Positions 27,248 to 37,560 are shown, counted from the first letter of the stretch. The stretch: 64,000 nucleotides of DNA from Gammaproteobacteria bacterium (GCA_013001905.1 JABDLC010000001.1:28043-92042), one strand, 5' to 3'. The notes: generated by a model not told the origin, from the sequence alone. Translations and numbers: made by a program.

Positions 27248-28567
27248 TCAGCTCCGGTCGGCGTTGTTGTCCAGTAATTCGTAGAGACTCTGCTCGCCCA
27301 GCACCGTGCGTTGTGCGTTGTGCAAATCGAGAAACAGGTGACTGACCGCGGACGGCCAGCGGCCACCGCGGTAAACGTCTGATTCGTGTGCACCACGTAC
27401 CGCTTCGAGCACCGTGGAGAGACTGATACCGGCCGGGTCGCGCGCGGGTAGCAGTTGATCGCGGTTGTCTATATGCAGCAGCCCGGCGCTCGATAAACGC
27501 TCGCGCACCTGCGCGAGCAGCAAGCCCGGAACGCCTATCCGCTCAGCCGCTTCGTTGGTCGTCATGGCGTCGTCGGTGCTGCGAAAGCGTTCGGCAACGA
27601 GCAGCATCAGGCTCAGCGCCATCTGTTCGACGAGTTCATTGCCGACCCGCAGGTTGCGATAGCCCACCCGGGTGTACTCCGGGTTCTGAAAGTAGAACGA
27701 GGCCTGCGCACCGATCAGGAGTATGAGCCAGCTGATGTAGAGCCATATCAGCGCAATAATAATGACGGCGAACGATGCGTAGATATCGGCATTGCGCGTG
27801 GAGCTGGCGACAAAGGCCGCAAACAATTTGCCGCTGACTGTCCAGAGTATACCGCCGGTCAGACCGCCGACGATCGCCGCGCGCGCTTTCACGCGCGTAT
27901 TCGGGATGAACCAGTAGGCGAGTGCAAAGGTGACCGCGAGTATGATAAACGGGGACAAGCGGCCCACGAGCACAGCGGTCGAACCAAGCGGTTCGATCTC
28001 CAGAATACGTTCCACAATGGTGTTGCTGGAGGCCGAGGCAATCAGACCCAGTGCCGTCAGCATCAGTAGCGGCCCCACCAGCACGATGCTCAGGTATTCA
28101 CCGAAACGCTGCAGGAAGTTGCGCGAACTGTCGACGCGCCAGATGTGATTCAGGCTGTCCTCGACTTTCTTGATCATCGAGACTGTCGTGTAAATCAGCA
28201 GTACGAGGCCGGCGCCGGCCAGCAGCCCGCCCTGAACGTTGTCGACAAAGCCAATCAGTTGTGCGGTCAGTTGTGCGCCTTTATCGCCCAGCGGATCAAG
28301 GACATTGCGCAGCATCGGTTCGATCCGGGAGCGGTGGATGCCGAAACCTTTCAATGCTGAGAAGGCGAGCGCCAGCATCGGCACGATCGACATGATGGTG
28401 ATGTAGACCAGCCCCATCGCACGCAACGTCAGCGTCGTGGTCAGCACGTCACGCAGAATGGCGTAGAGAAAACGGATCGCCCGCACCGAACGGTTCAGCG
28501 CCGGGTGCAGGGTATTGACCCGCGGATTCCACAGCAGGGCCTCGAGCTTGAGTGTCAGGTCGTCCAC
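27248..28567 (-). CDS. YihY family inner membrane protein
   Basis: Multi-TM YihY/virulence-factor-BrkB-like core (TLTLRAMGLVYITIMSIVPMLALAFSALKGFG, YISWLILLIGAQASFYF). Confidence 0.88.
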   Translation of the reverse strand: MDDLTLKLEALLWNPRVNTLHPALNRSVRAIRFLYAILRDVLTTTLTLRAMGLVYITIMSIVPMLALAFSALKGFGIHRSRIEPMLRNVLDPLGDKGAQLTAQLIGFVDNVQGGLLAGAGLVLLIYTTVSMIKKVEDSLNHIWRVDSSRNFLQRFGEYLSIVLVGPLLMLTALGLIASASSNTIVERILEIEPLGSTAVLVGRLSPFIILAVTFALAYWFIPNTRVKARAAIVGGLTGGILWTVSGKLFAAFVASSTRNADIYASFAVIIIALIWLYISWLILLIGAQASFYFQNPEYTRVGYRNLRVGNELVEQMALSLMLLVAERFRSTDDAMTTNEAAERIGVPGLLLAQVRERLSSAGLLHIDNRDQLLPARDPAGISLSTVLEAVRGAHESDVYRGGRWPSAVSHLFLDLHNAQRTVLGEQSLYELLDNNADRS

Positions 28568-28581
28568 GGCGTCAGACCGGC

Positions 28582-29463
28582 TTACCCGGTCAGTTGCTCC
28601 AGCGCCTGCCGGTACTTGGCAGCGGTGCGGTCAATGATGTCCTGTGGCAGCTTCGGCCCAGGCGCCGTCTTGTCCCAGTCGAGTGTCTCCAGGTAATCGC
28701 GCACGAATTGTTTATCGAAGCTGGGGGGGCTGATGCCCGGCCGGTACTGATCAGCGGGCCAGAAGCGTGAAGAGTCGGGCGTCATCACCTCATCGATGAG
28801 ATAAAGCGTACCGTCATCATCCAGGCCGAACTCAAACTTGGTATCGGCGATGATGATGCCGCGCTCGGCCGCATAATCCCGTCCGTGCTCATAGATGCGG
28901 ATCGACAGGTCGCGCACCCGGGTTGCGAGCTCGGTGCCGATCAGATCGGCCATTCGATCAAAGTCGATGTTTTCGTCGTGATCGCCGGCATCGGCTTTGG
29001 TTGCCGGTGTAAAGATCGGTGTCGCCAGCTTGCTGGCGAGCTGCAGACCTTCCGGCAGCGCGATGCCGCAGACGGCGCCGTTCTGCTGATAGTCTTTCCA
29101 TCCTGAACCAATCAAATAGCCGCGCACCACGGCTTCAACCGGCAGTGGCTGGAGCCGCTTCACAACGATGGCGCGCTCACCTAGGCGCGCGGCTTCCTGT
29201 GCGCCGATGATGTCCGCCGGTGCTATGCCGGTGAGATGATTCGGCACGATGTCGTGGGTACGGTCGAACCAGAAATTCGCCGTCCGGGTCAGCACTTCAC
29301 CCTTGCCCGGTATCGGGTCCGGCAGCACGACGTCGAATGCCGACAGCCGGTCTGAAGTGACGATGAGCAGATGATCGTCATCGACCGCAAAGATATCGCG
29401 CACCTTGCCTTGACTTACCGGCTCGAGGCCCGACAATTTCGTTTCGAACAGTGTTTCAGTCAT
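28582..29463 (-). CDS. purC: Phosphoribosylaminoimidazole-succinocarboxamide synthase
   Basis: [40 protein letters not shown]; likely ATG at 29463. Confidence 0.95.
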   Translation of the reverse strand: MTETLFETKLSGLEPVSQGKVRDIFAVDDDHLLIVTSDRLSAFDVVLPDPIPGKGEVLTRTANFWFDRTHDIVPNHLTGIAPADIIGAQEAARLGERAIVVKRLQPLPVEAVVRGYLIGSGWKDYQQNGAVCGIALPEGLQLASKLATPIFTPATKADAGDHDENIDFDRMADLIGTELATRVRDLSIRIYEHGRDYAAERGIIIADTKFEFGLDDDGTLYLIDEVMTPDSSRFWPADQYRPGISPPSFDKQFVRDYLETLDWDKTAPGPKLPQDIIDRTAAKYRQALEQLTG

Positions 29464-29539
29464 CGTGCATACTTTCCGGGGCGCCGGATCAGGAAGGGCG
29501 GCACATTTTAGCCTTACAGGGACAGAGCCGGAAAGCGAT

Positions 29540-30373
29540 ATGAAGCCGCTCCACAAATGGTTGCTGGTTGGCGGGCTGCTGGGCTTCTGGTTCGGTGGTG
29601 CCGGCATTACGCGGCTGCTGGGCGCGTTTGCGGGCATGGCGGTGGCCTATCAGCTGCATGTCTTTCTGACGGCCCGTAACGGCACCGGCGGCGGCTTTTC
29701 GCGTGCGTCAACCGCGCAGCGCCGCCAGGTGTTTTTTGAAACTGTGTTTCTGGCCATGGGGCATCTGGCCAAAGTGGATGGCCGCGTCTCCCAGGAGGAA
29801 ATTCGCGCTGCGCGCTCTTATATGCACGCTATGCGGCTGAGCCCGGAAGCCGTGCGATCCGCGATCGAGTTGTTTACGCGCGGCAAAGACCCTGACTTTC
29901 CGATCGACAGCCAGATCGCTGAACTGGCCGCGGTCTGCGGCGGTCACCGCGCGTTGATGCGTAATTTTCTCGAAGTGCTGCTGGGGTTTGCGCTGAGTAA
30001 AGGCACGATCAGCGCTGTCGAACGCGAACTGCTGTGGCGGTTGGCGGCGGGGCTCGGTGTGAGCCGCGTCGAGATGGCGCAGTTTGAAGCCGTGTTGCGG
30101 GCGCAAGCGAGCTTCGGTTCCGGTGGCGGCCAGCGGCAGCCCGGCTACACGGTCGCTGACGAACTGGAGCAGGCCTACAAGGCGCTGGGTATCGAGAGCA
30201 GCGCGTCGGAGAGAGAAGTCAAAACAGCCTACCGCCGTCTCATGAGCCAGCATCACCCGGACAAACTGGTCGCCAACGGCCTTCCCGAGTCAATGAAAGA
30301 AGCGGCTGAAGAGCGCACCCACGAGATACGTAAGGCCTACGAGACGATCCGGGATCACCGCGGTATCAAGTAA
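29540..30373 (+). CDS. djlA: DjlA-like co-chaperone (TerB-like domain + J domain)
   Basis: N-terminal TM, TerB-like centre, C-terminal J domain with HPD ([19 protein letters not shown]). Confidence 0.88.
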   Translation: MKPLHKWLLVGGLLGFWFGGAGITRLLGAFAGMAVAYQLHVFLTARNGTGGGFSRASTAQRRQVFFETVFLAMGHLAKVDGRVSQEEIRAARSYMHAMRLSPEAVRSAIELFTRGKDPDFPIDSQIAELAAVCGGHRALMRNFLEVLLGFALSKGTISAVERELLWRLAAGLGVSRVEMAQFEAVLRAQASFGSGGGQRQPGYTVADELEQAYKALGIESSASEREVKTAYRRLMSQHHPDKLVANGLPESMKEAAEERTHEIRKAYETIRDHRGIK

Positions 30374-30409
30374 CTTGATGCCGCGCAGCTTATCCCTGAT
30401 CATCCCCGT

Positions 30410-31084
30410 ATGGCTGACAAAGACTTCCTGATTGCTCCCTCCATCCTGTCCGCGGATTTTGCGCGGCTGGGCGAAGAGGTCGACAACGTGCTCGCGGCGG
30501 GTGCCGACGTGGTGCACTTTGACGTCATGGATAATCACTTCGTGCCCAATCTCACCATAGGGCCGCTAGTCTGCGAGGCGCTGCGCAAGCACGGTGTGAC
30601 AGCGCCCATCGATGTGCACCTCATGGTGAAGCCTGTGGACCGCCTGATCGGCGATTTTGCTGCTGCCGGGGCGACTTATATCAGTTTCCATCCCGAAGCC
30701 AGCGAGCATGTGCACCGGACGATCGGCGCCATTCGCGAAGCGGGCTGCAAGCCAGGGCTCGTGTTCAATCCGGCGACGCCGCTGGATCACCTTGATTACG
30801 TGCTCGACGATCTGGATCTGGTCCTGCTGATGTCGGTCAACCCCGGCTTTGGCGGGCAGAGTTTCATCGGCTCTGCGCTGACGAAGCTGGAGCAGGCGCG
30901 CACACTCATCGATGCGAGTGGCTGTGATGTCCGGCTGGAAATTGATGGCGGCGTCAAGATCGACAATATCGGTGAAATTGCTGCAGCAGGTGCCGACATG
31001 TTCGTCGCGGGGTCGGCAATATTTGGCACCGACGACTATGCCGCCACCATCGCCGCCATGCGGGATCAGCTGGCCAAGGCCTGA
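30410..31084 (+). CDS. rpe: Ribulose-phosphate 3-epimerase
   Basis: [50 protein letters not shown]. Confidence 0.97.
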   Translation: MADKDFLIAPSILSADFARLGEEVDNVLAAGADVVHFDVMDNHFVPNLTIGPLVCEALRKHGVTAPIDVHLMVKPVDRLIGDFAAAGATYISFHPEASEHVHRTIGAIREAGCKPGLVFNPATPLDHLDYVLDDLDLVLLMSVNPGFGGQSFIGSALTKLEQARTLIDASGCDVRLEIDGGVKIDNIGEIAAAGADMFVAGSAIFGTDDYAATIAAMRDQLAKA

Positions 31085-31094
31085 CGCCGCCCAC

Positions 31095-31132
31095 AAAAAA
31101 GGCCGCCGCGCATACCTGCGCCGCGGCCTTCG
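31095..31132 (-). terminator. Rho-independent terminator for the crp/fnr-type gene
   Basis: On the minus strand: aaggccgcgg...gcggcctt followed by TTTTTT. Confidence 0.7.
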
Positions 31133-31154
31133 TTAACTATTGTCGTAGATCTTG

Positions 31155-31829
31155 CTAAGTGGTCGTTGCCGTAGCCGAAATCTGTGGCTGCGTGCGTGCG
31201 CCATACACGACGATGGTTTTGCCGCTTGCCGATACCAGGCCCTGTTCCTCCAGGACCTTCAGCACGCGGCCGGCCATCTCGCGTGAACAACCCACCAGAC
31301 GGCTCAGCTCCTGACGACTGACTTTGATCTGCATTCCGTCGGGATGCGTCATCGCATCCGGCTCATTGCACAGATCCATAATCGCGTGCGCGACCCGGCC
31401 CGTCACATCGACGAATGCGAGATCGCCAAGCTTACGATTGGTACGATCCAGTCGCAGCGCGAGCTGAGTCGCGAGCTCGAAAACCAGCCCGGGATTCTCG
31501 CTCGATATCTGCCGGAAGCGGGGGTACGTCATTTCTGCGATTTCAGACTCAACGCGGGTGCGCACCCAGGCGGTGCGAGCCGGTTCATCATGGAACAGCC
31601 CCATCTCGCCGAAAAACTGACCCTTATTCAGATAGGCCAGCACCATTTCGTTGCCGTCCTCATCCTCGATCATGACTTCGACGGAGCCGCGCATGATGTA
31701 GTAAAGGCTGTCCGGCACATCGCCGGCATGAATAATCACCTGCTTTGACGGTACGGTGCGCGTGCGGCAGTACGTCAGAAAGCGGTTAATGGCCGGCACG
31801 TCGCTCAGTGCCTTTCCATTAGTCGGCAT
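31155..31829 (-). CDS. Crp/Fnr family transcriptional regulator (Crp/Vfr/Clp-like)
   Basis: cNMP-binding domain (GDVPDSLYYIMRGSVEVMIEDEDGNEMVLAYLNKGQFFGEMGLF) and HTH VSRQELSRLVGCSREMAGRVLKVLEEQGLV. Confidence 0.92.
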   Translation of the reverse strand: MPTNGKALSDVPAINRFLTYCRTRTVPSKQVIIHAGDVPDSLYYIMRGSVEVMIEDEDGNEMVLAYLNKGQFFGEMGLFHDEPARTAWVRTRVESEIAEMTYPRFRQISSENPGLVFELATQLALRLDRTNRKLGDLAFVDVTGRVAHAIMDLCNEPDAMTHPDGMQIKVSRQELSRLVGCSREMAGRVLKVLEEQGLVSASGKTIVVYGARTQPQISATATTT

Positions 31830-31914
31830 GTCTATTTCCTCAACAATGACCCGTAAAAAACCCCGACACCTTTGTAACCTTTAATACGGCTATAAGCAAG
31901 CCGCACGGTGGTCA

Positions 31915-32550
31915 TCAGAGCCTGAACGATACGCCGGTCATTACTTTGGAGAGGGCGCGCATACCGGCGCGCACAGGGGCGGGCAGCGCCGTGCCGCCCA
32001 GTTCCCGCGCTTTGCGCCCGTGGCGGATTTCGTCATCGCGCATCTGCGAGACAATCTCGCGACTGACGCTGTCGTCCGTTGGCAGACGATCAAGATGACG
32101 GTTGAGGTGCTCGGCGACCTGTTGCTCCGTCTCGTCAAGGAAACCGAGGCTGTAGCGGTCACCCGCCAGCCCGGCGGCGGCGCCGATGGCGAATGATCCT
32201 GCATACCAAACGGGTGCCAGCAGGCTGGTGCGCTCGCCCAGCTCTTCCGTGCGGCTGTGACACCAGGCCAGGTGATCGTTTTCTTCCGCTGCCGAGTCCA
32301 GCAACTGTTGGCGCAAGTGATCATCGCGCGTTACGAATGCCTGCCCCCGGTACAGCGCCTGCGCGGCAATCTCGCCGGCATGATTGACCCGCATGAGTGC
32401 AGCTGAAAGGGCCTGTTCCTGCTCGCTGAGTGGCGTGGCGTCGCCGTGCTCGTTGCTGCGATCCGGTCGCGGTTTGCGCGCGCGAGGACGCGCGGCAACG
32501 GTGCGTAATGCGTTGTCCGCTTCGCACAAAATCCGATCAACAAAACTCAT
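31915..32550 (-). CDS. coq7: 2-nonaprenyl-3-methyl-6-methoxy-1,4-benzoquinol hydroxylase
   Basis: MRVNHAGEIAAQALYRGQA, AAEENDHLAWC, MRDDEIRHG di-iron motifs. Confidence 0.93.
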   Translation of the reverse strand: MSFVDRILCEADNALRTVAARPRARKPRPDRSNEHGDATPLSEQEQALSAALMRVNHAGEIAAQALYRGQAFVTRDDHLRQQLLDSAAEENDHLAWCHSRTEELGERTSLLAPVWYAGSFAIGAAAGLAGDRYSLGFLDETEQQVAEHLNRHLDRLPTDDSVSREIVSQMRDDEIRHGRKARELGGTALPAPVRAGMRALSKVMTGVSFRL

Positions 32551-32633
32551 GCCTCGCAAATCCATACCCGCTATCATACGCGGCCCTGTCGCAGCGCGCA
32601 GCGTGCTGCCGGATCTCTGCAGAGGTATAAAAA

Positions 32634-33377
32634 ATGCGAAAAACGGTACTGACTTTAGCGGCGTGTTGCTGCGGAATCTTCTCAGCGGCGAACGCTGATG
32701 ATGGCGTGGAAGAGGGGGTCTGGAGCGGCGACGTGACCTTCGGTTATCTGCGCACCAGTGGTAATACAGATGACAGCAGCGCAGACCTGGACTTTAAGGT
32801 CGCGCTCGTCGTTAAGCCCTGGGGGCATGAGGCGAAAGGCCGCGCCTACGGTGCAAGCACCTCGGATACAACCACGGCTGAGTCGTACAAGCTGGGCTGG
32901 AAAAGCACCTACGACATCACCGCCAAAGATTATGCATTTGGCGCGCTGGACTGGAATAAGGACCGCTTCTCGGGTTACTCAAGGCAGAGTTTTGGCACCG
33001 TCGGCTACGGTCGCCGGATTCTGGACAACGAGACCTACACCCTGAATGCAGAGATCGGTGTGGGTTATGCGCGTCAGCGCACGGCCGTCGTCGATGGGCC
33101 CCCGCTGGTTCCGTCAGTAACTGAAGATGGCGCCAGCGGCACGCTGGGTGCGGATTTCACCTGGAATATCAGTGATACGTCGGCGTTCCAGCAGACGCTG
33201 TACGTGTTCACCGCCTCCGATAACACTTTCTGGGAGTCGGTCAGCAAGTTGCGCGCCGATATCACGCCTCAGGTGGGCCTGGCGTTCAGCTACACCGTGA
33301 AGCAGAACACCGACGTCCCGCCGGGTATCGACAAGACCGACACGCTGACGTCCATCGGCGTGAATTACCAGTTCTGA
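32634..33377 (+). CDS. DUF481 (YdiY-like) outer membrane protein
   Basis: Signal peptide, WSGDVTFGYLRTSGNTDDSSADLDFKV, beta-barrel with terminal Phe (INYQF-type ending GVNYQF). Confidence 0.87.
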   Translation: MRKTVLTLAACCCGIFSAANADDGVEEGVWSGDVTFGYLRTSGNTDDSSADLDFKVALVVKPWGHEAKGRAYGASTSDTTTAESYKLGWKSTYDITAKDYAFGALDWNKDRFSGYSRQSFGTVGYGRRILDNETYTLNAEIGVGYARQRTAVVDGPPLVPSVTEDGASGTLGADFTWNISDTSAFQQTLYVFTASDNTFWESVSKLRADITPQVGLAFSYTVKQNTDVPPGIDKTDTLTSIGVNYQF

Positions 33378-33415
33378 GCTGCGCCACAACAGCCGCAAAT
33401 TATTGATTTTCGGCG

Positions 33416-33444
33416 TTGAAATGGGTGCGGGGGTTAGCTAGAAT
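33416..33444 (+). promoter_or_regulatory. Predicted sigma70-type promoter for rplM-rpsI
   Basis: TTGAAA (33416-33421), 17-nt spacer, TAGAAT (33439-33444). Confidence 0.65.
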
Positions 33445-33450
33445 GCGCCC

Positions 33451-33631
33451 CTTTTCTGCGGCAGGGGCCGCAGAGGACAGCGTGGGCAGGCCCTGAACGG
33501 CCTGCACAGCTGCCGGCTTAGCGAATAAGTTATTGATAATAAAGGCCCCTGCAGGTTCTGGGCGATGGTCGCGACTGTGTTGCGCGCCATGATCCGGGCC
33601 GCAGCAGCCGATTTACACATCAGGAAAACCG
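33451..33631 (+). promoter_or_regulatory. Structured rplM 5' leader with two hairpins and a competing long-range pairing
   Basis: ctgcggc/gccgcag hairpin (33456-33473), gcaggcc/ggcctgc hairpin (33486-33505), and gcaggggcc (33461-33469) exactly complementary to ggcccctgc (33544-33552). Confidence 0.45.
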
Positions 33632-34060
33632 ATGAAAACCGTTTCTGCCAAGCCTGAAGAAGTCAGGCGCGACTGGTTTGTCGTGGATGCGAAGGACAAG
33701 ACTCTCGGCCGTCTGGCCACGGAGCTGGCCCGGCGTCTGCGTGGCAAGCACAAGCCCATATTCACGCCTCACGTGGATACAGGCGACCATATCGTCGTTG
33801 TGAATGCGGCCGAAATCCGTGTCACAGGCAATAAGCTCAAGGACAAGATGTACCATCGCCACACCGGCTACATCGGCAACCTCAAATCCACCAATCTGGC
33901 AGACCTGCTTGAGAAGCACCCTGAGCAGGCGCTTGAGCTGGCGGTGAAAGGCATGCTGCCGAAGAATCGCCTCGGCCGCGCCATGTTTAAGAAGTTGCGC
34001 GTGTTTGCCGGGCCGGAACATACCCATCAGGCCCAGCAGCCGCAGGCGCTTGAAATCTAG
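33632..34060 (+). CDS. rplM: 50S ribosomal protein L13
   Basis: [51 protein letters not shown]. Confidence 0.98.
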   Translation: MKTVSAKPEEVRRDWFVVDAKDKTLGRLATELARRLRGKHKPIFTPHVDTGDHIVVVNAAEIRVTGNKLKDKMYHRHTGYIGNLKSTNLADLLEKHPEQALELAVKGMLPKNRLGRAMFKKLRVFAGPEHTHQAQQPQALEI

Positions 34061-34102
34061 AATTAGTGATCTGAGCGAAGATCCGAGTAAATAGAGATAG
34101 TA

Positions 34103-34492
34103 ATGACTGATACCTATTACGGAACCGGCCGCCGCAAGTCTTCGACAGCGCGCGTATATCTGCGCCCCGGCAGCGGCAACATTACCGTTAACAAGCGCCC
34201 GCTGGATGAGTTTTTCGGCCGCAAAACCGCCCGCATGGTTGTGCGACAGCCGTTGGAGCAGTCTGAGCTCAGCAACAATTTCGACATCAGTGTCACCGTC
34301 ACCGGTGGCGGCACGACCGGTCAGGCGGGCGCGATACGCCACGGCCTGACCCGCGCACTGATCGCTTATGACGAAGCGCTGCGCTCGCCGCTGCGTAAGG
34401 CAGGCTTTGTGACCCGCGACGCCCGTGAGGTCGAGCGCAAGAAAGTCGGTCTGCGTAAGGCTCGTCGCGCGACACAGTTCTCGAAGCGCTAA
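34103..34492 (+). CDS. rpsI: 30S ribosomal protein S9
   Basis: [21 protein letters not shown] ... ending [12 protein letters not shown]. Confidence 0.98.
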   Translation: MTDTYYGTGRRKSSTARVYLRPGSGNITVNKRPLDEFFGRKTARMVVRQPLEQSELSNNFDISVTVTGGGTTGQAGAIRHGLTRALIAYDEALRSPLRKAGFVTRDAREVERKKVGLRKARRATQFSKR

Positions 34493-34542
34493 AGCCGGCG
34501 TCGGCAGCCGCCGGGAATACCGACGGTGTAGTGGAGCGGATT

Positions 34543-34616
34543 TGGGGAATCGTCTAGCGGTAGGACTACGGACTCTGACTCCGTCAACCCAGGTTCGAAT
34601 CCTGGTTCCCCAGCCA
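34543..34616 (+). tRNA. tRNA-Gln (anticodon CTG), CCA encoded
   Basis: Cloverleaf tggggaa..ttcccca, anticodon stem-loop acgga-ctCTGac-tccgt, T-arm ccaggttcgaatcctgg. Confidence 0.95.
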
Positions 34617-34656
34617 AAAAAAGAAAGGCCCCCTTACCGGGGGCCTTTCTTTTTGG
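34615..34656. terminator. Bidirectional Rho-independent terminator between tRNA-Gln and rpiA
   Basis: aaagaaaggccccc-ttacc-gggggcctttcttt with flanking A/T tracts. Confidence 0.9.
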
Positions 34657-34689
34657 TCCGGATCAGCACCGATCCCGTTGTTCCAGCGC

Positions 34690-35349
34690 CTATTTCTTGA
34701 TCGTTTTGACCTCTTTGTCGTCCGCGATGATCAGTACATCCGCGCCGCGATGCGCAAAAAGGCCGACTGTGACGACTCCCGGTATCTGGTTGATCCGTTC
34801 TTCCATTTCGACCGGGTTGGTGATCTTCAGGTTATACACATCGATAATCTCGTTGCCGTTGTCGGTAACAAAGCCCTCACGCATCACCGGTTGTCCCCGG
34901 TACTTGATGACTTTACGCGACACAAAACTGCGCCCCATCGGTATGACCTCAATCGGCAGCGGGAACGCGCCCAGAGTGCCCACCATCTTCGAATCATCGA
35001 TGATGCATACAAACTTGCGTGATGCGCCTGCGACTATTTTCTCGCGCGTCAAAGCGCCGCCGCCGCCTTTGATTAAATGGAAATGTTTATTGGCCTCGTC
35101 GGCGCCGTCGACGTAAAGATCAAGGTCCCCGGTTTCCGACAATTCAGTGACATCGAAGCCGAGGCCCTCGAGACGTTCACGTGTCGCTTCGGAGCTTGCC
35201 ACCAGCGCGTCAATCTTGTCGCGTACCTGAGGCAACGCATCGATGAAGTAGTTGACTGTTGACCCTGTGCCGACCCCAAGGAGGCACCCGGGCTCGATGT
35301 ATTCCAGCGCCGCCTCGGCAGCTGCGCGCTTCTTCTCAGTCTGGTGCAT
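34690..35349 (-). CDS. rpiA: Ribose-5-phosphate isomerase A
   Basis: [43 protein letters not shown]. Confidence 0.96.
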   Translation of the reverse strand: MHQTEKKRAAAEAALEYIEPGCLLGVGTGSTVNYFIDALPQVRDKIDALVASSEATRERLEGLGFDVTELSETGDLDLYVDGADEANKHFHLIKGGGGALTREKIVAGASRKFVCIIDDSKMVGTLGAFPLPIEVIPMGRSFVSRKVIKYRGQPVMREGFVTDNGNEIIDVYNLKITNPVEMEERINQIPGVVTVGLFAHRGADVLIIADDKEVKTIKK

Positions 35350-35456
35350 CGTGTTTTAGATCCTGATTCCGGGGATTTCGGAGAGTATAAATGAATGTGC
35401 CCGCACGAGGCGGGCACATCCGTTACAACCTTAATCAGGTTGCGCGTCGAGCAATA

Positions 35457-35915
35457 CTACCGTCTGCGACGTTTGCTCTTCTTGCGTGAGGCTTTCTTCT
35501 TCGCCTTACGCTTGGTCTTACGCTTGGCTTTTTTCTTCGCCTTGCGCTTGGTTTTGCGTTTGGCTTTTTTCTTCGCCTTACGCTTGGTTTTGCGCTTCGC
35601 CTTTTTCTTGGTCTTACGCTTAGTTTTACGCTTGGCTTTTTTCTTCGCCTTGCGTTTGGCTTTCTTCTTCACCTTACGCTTGGCTTTTTTCTTTGCCTTA
35701 CGTTTGGTTTTGCGCTTAGCCTTTTTCTTAGTCTTGCGTTTGGCTTTCTTCTTCGCCTTACGCTTCGCCTTTTTCTTGGCTTTCTTTTTCACTTTGCGTT
35801 TGGCCTTTTTCTTGGCCTTTTTACGGGTTGCCTTACGGGCTACCTTTTTACGCGCTACCTTCTTTTTCGATTTACGTTTCGCCTTCTTGCGCGAAACTTT
35901 CTTACGTGCTGCCAT
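35457..35915 (-). CDS. Lys/Arg-rich histone H1-like / AlgP-like repeat protein
   Basis: 152 aa composed almost entirely of K, R, A with T, V, S; repeated KKKAKRKTKRKA units. Confidence 0.75.
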   Translation of the reverse strand: MAARKKVSRKKAKRKSKKKVARKKVARKATRKKAKKKAKRKVKKKAKKKAKRKAKKKAKRKTKKKAKRKTKRKAKKKAKRKVKKKAKRKAKKKAKRKTKRKTKKKAKRKTKRKAKKKAKRKTKRKAKKKAKRKTKRKAKKKASRKKSKRRRR

Positions 35916-36126
35916 AGCAGTTCTCCATTGTCGGGTTAACCGCGATTGAGTATATACAAGGTTTCGCAGATTTCCAGCAAGTGCCGGATTTTTGAGGCTT
36001 TAGTCACATTTCCGTTTAGCCGGAAAAAATGCTCTTTTTGCGCGTTCTGAGTGCTGCAAAAAAGGATGATTTCCAGGTATCGCTAATCGGGCGGTTTGTT
36101 GTTTTTCTGCCGACAAGAACGTTGCA

Positions 36127-36723
36127 TCAATAACTTCCGTAACTTTCTTTTTCCGTTATCACAACATCGAGCGGAATATCCCACGTGTTCGCCTGAATCG
36201 CACCAACGCGCTGAAAGCTATACGCCACGCCAACTGCGAGAGGTCGGCGCCAATTACGGCGGTGTTTTTTGAATGCAAGTGTGCGGTCGTAGTAGCCGCC
36301 GCCCATACCAATGCGATTGCATCGTCGATCGAAGGCAACCAGTGGCGTAACAATGATGTCGAGTTGCTGCGGGGTGCGTAATTCGCTCTGCCGGTGCGCC
36401 GGTTCCGGGATCCCGTAGCGGTTCTTATTGAAAATCCGCGCTGACCCCGCGGGTGCGAATACAAGGTCGTTTTTGCGCAAAATCGGCGCATAGACCTGTT
36501 TCCCGCGCGCTTCCAGGCGCTGCGCAAGGGCCGCGCAATCCACCTCGTTGAATGCCGCTACATACAGCGCAATTGCACTGGCGCGTTGAAGTGCAGGTAA
36601 CCGGCACAGCGTTTCGGTAATCATGTAAGACGCACTCTGCACTTCGTTATCGCTGAGCGCCGCGCGTTGTGCACGCATCCGCGCGCGAATTTGAGCCGTT
36701 GTTTCGGGGTGCGATTCACTCAT
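36127..36723 (-). CDS. ygfA: 5-formyltetrahydrofolate cyclo-ligase
   Basis: PLVAFDRRCNRIGMGGGYYDRTL; adjacent to 6S RNA and zapA. Confidence 0.92.
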   Translation of the reverse strand: MSESHPETTAQIRARMRAQRAALSDNEVQSASYMITETLCRLPALQRASAIALYVAAFNEVDCAALAQRLEARGKQVYAPILRKNDLVFAPAGSARIFNKNRYGIPEPAHRQSELRTPQQLDIIVTPLVAFDRRCNRIGMGGGYYDRTLAFKKHRRNWRRPLAVGVAYSFQRVGAIQANTWDIPLDVVITEKESYGSY

Positions 36724-36745
36724 GCACGGGTGCGCCGGAGAGGAG

Positions 36746-36930
36746 GCTCCTTCCGCATGTGCCGTCGCAGATCATCGCTCTCGAACCAGAGCGAAAGGTG
36801 GGGTCAGCCGCGGCAGCCCAGGCTTTCCGCTAAACGCGGTCTTGCGCACAGCTACCTGCAGACGACGACCCCAATCTGAGATTTAGGGTCGAGGGACTAC
36901 CAGATCCGCATCGAACACCGCAGAAGGAGC
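36746..36930 (-). ncRNA. ssrS: 6S RNA
   Basis: Conserved synteny zapA-ssrS-ygfA; about 185 nt with complementary ends GCTCCTTCTGCG / GCGGAAGGAGC; 5' segment TGCGGTGTTCGATGCGGATCTGGTAGTCCC and 3' GCGACGGCACATGCGG resemble enterobacterial 6S. Confidence 0.85.
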
Positions 36931-37009
36931 CAAAACCGATACGGTTAAAAACTTCATACATGGAGGCAACAATAGCCCGGAAAAGCGCTATTGCAAGCGC
37001 CCGGCCTGG

Positions 37010-37324
37010 CTAGATTTCGAGCTGCTGGCCGGACTGCAGCGCAGACTCGACCCGCTCACGCATTGCCTGAATGCGCACTGCCGCGTCACTTTCCAGCGAG
37101 TCACCGCGGCCTTCCGAGCTAATCAGCTCATTGGCGAGATTCAGGGCTGCCATGATGGCGATCCGGTCAAGCCCCGTGACTTTGCCGCTGTCGCGTATCT
37201 CCAGCATTTTGCTATTCAGCAATTCGGCTGAATCAAGCAGCTCAGCGCGCTCATCGGATTTGCAGGCGACCTGATATTCCTTGTCGAGGATTTTGACGTT
37301 GACGTGTGCGTACATCTGGCTCAT
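37010..37324 (-). CDS. zapA: Cell division protein ZapA
   Basis: VNVKILDKEYQVACKSDERAELLDSAELLNSKMLEIRDSGKVTGLDRIAIMAALNLA. Confidence 0.93.
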   Translation of the reverse strand: MSQMYAHVNVKILDKEYQVACKSDERAELLDSAELLNSKMLEIRDSGKVTGLDRIAIMAALNLANELISSEGRGDSLESDAAVRIQAMRERVESALQSGQQLEI

Positions 37325-37560
37325 GCGCCTTGCTCCATGGCTTTGAGACGGTTGATCATTGCTTCCACGCGCGCACGGACCTGCTCATTTTTTTGCAGCA
37401 GCGTAGCGCGGTCGGCAATAAGAGAATCCTGCCGCTCTTTTAAAGAGCGATTTTCGTCCTTTAACTGGCTACAAATAACGACCAGTTCATCCAGACGTTT
37501 CTCGAGTCGTGCCAGTTCCTGCACGAAAGTGTTATCAGCTGATTCAGACATAGGGGCCAA
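37321..37560 (-). CDS. Short coiled-coil protein upstream of zapA (TIGR02449/ZapB-like)
   Basis: 79 aa coiled coil FVQELARLEKRLDELVVICSQLKDENRSLKERQDSLIADRATLLQKNEQVRARVEAMINRLKAME; overlaps zapA start. Confidence 0.8.
   Translation of the reverse strand: MAPMSESADNTFVQELARLEKRLDELVVICSQLKDENRSLKERQDSLIADRATLLQKNEQVRARVEAMINRLKAMEQGA

Noticed and set aside
35395-35949. 184-aa plus-strand ORF rich in Leu, Phe and Arg
   Set aside because: Mirror of the lysine-repeat gene (AAG/AAA read as CTT/TTT); the minus-strand frame is the plausible coding one.
36667-36879. 70-aa plus-strand ORF in the ygfA-zapA gap
   Set aside because: Overlaps the 6S RNA; no protein similarity.
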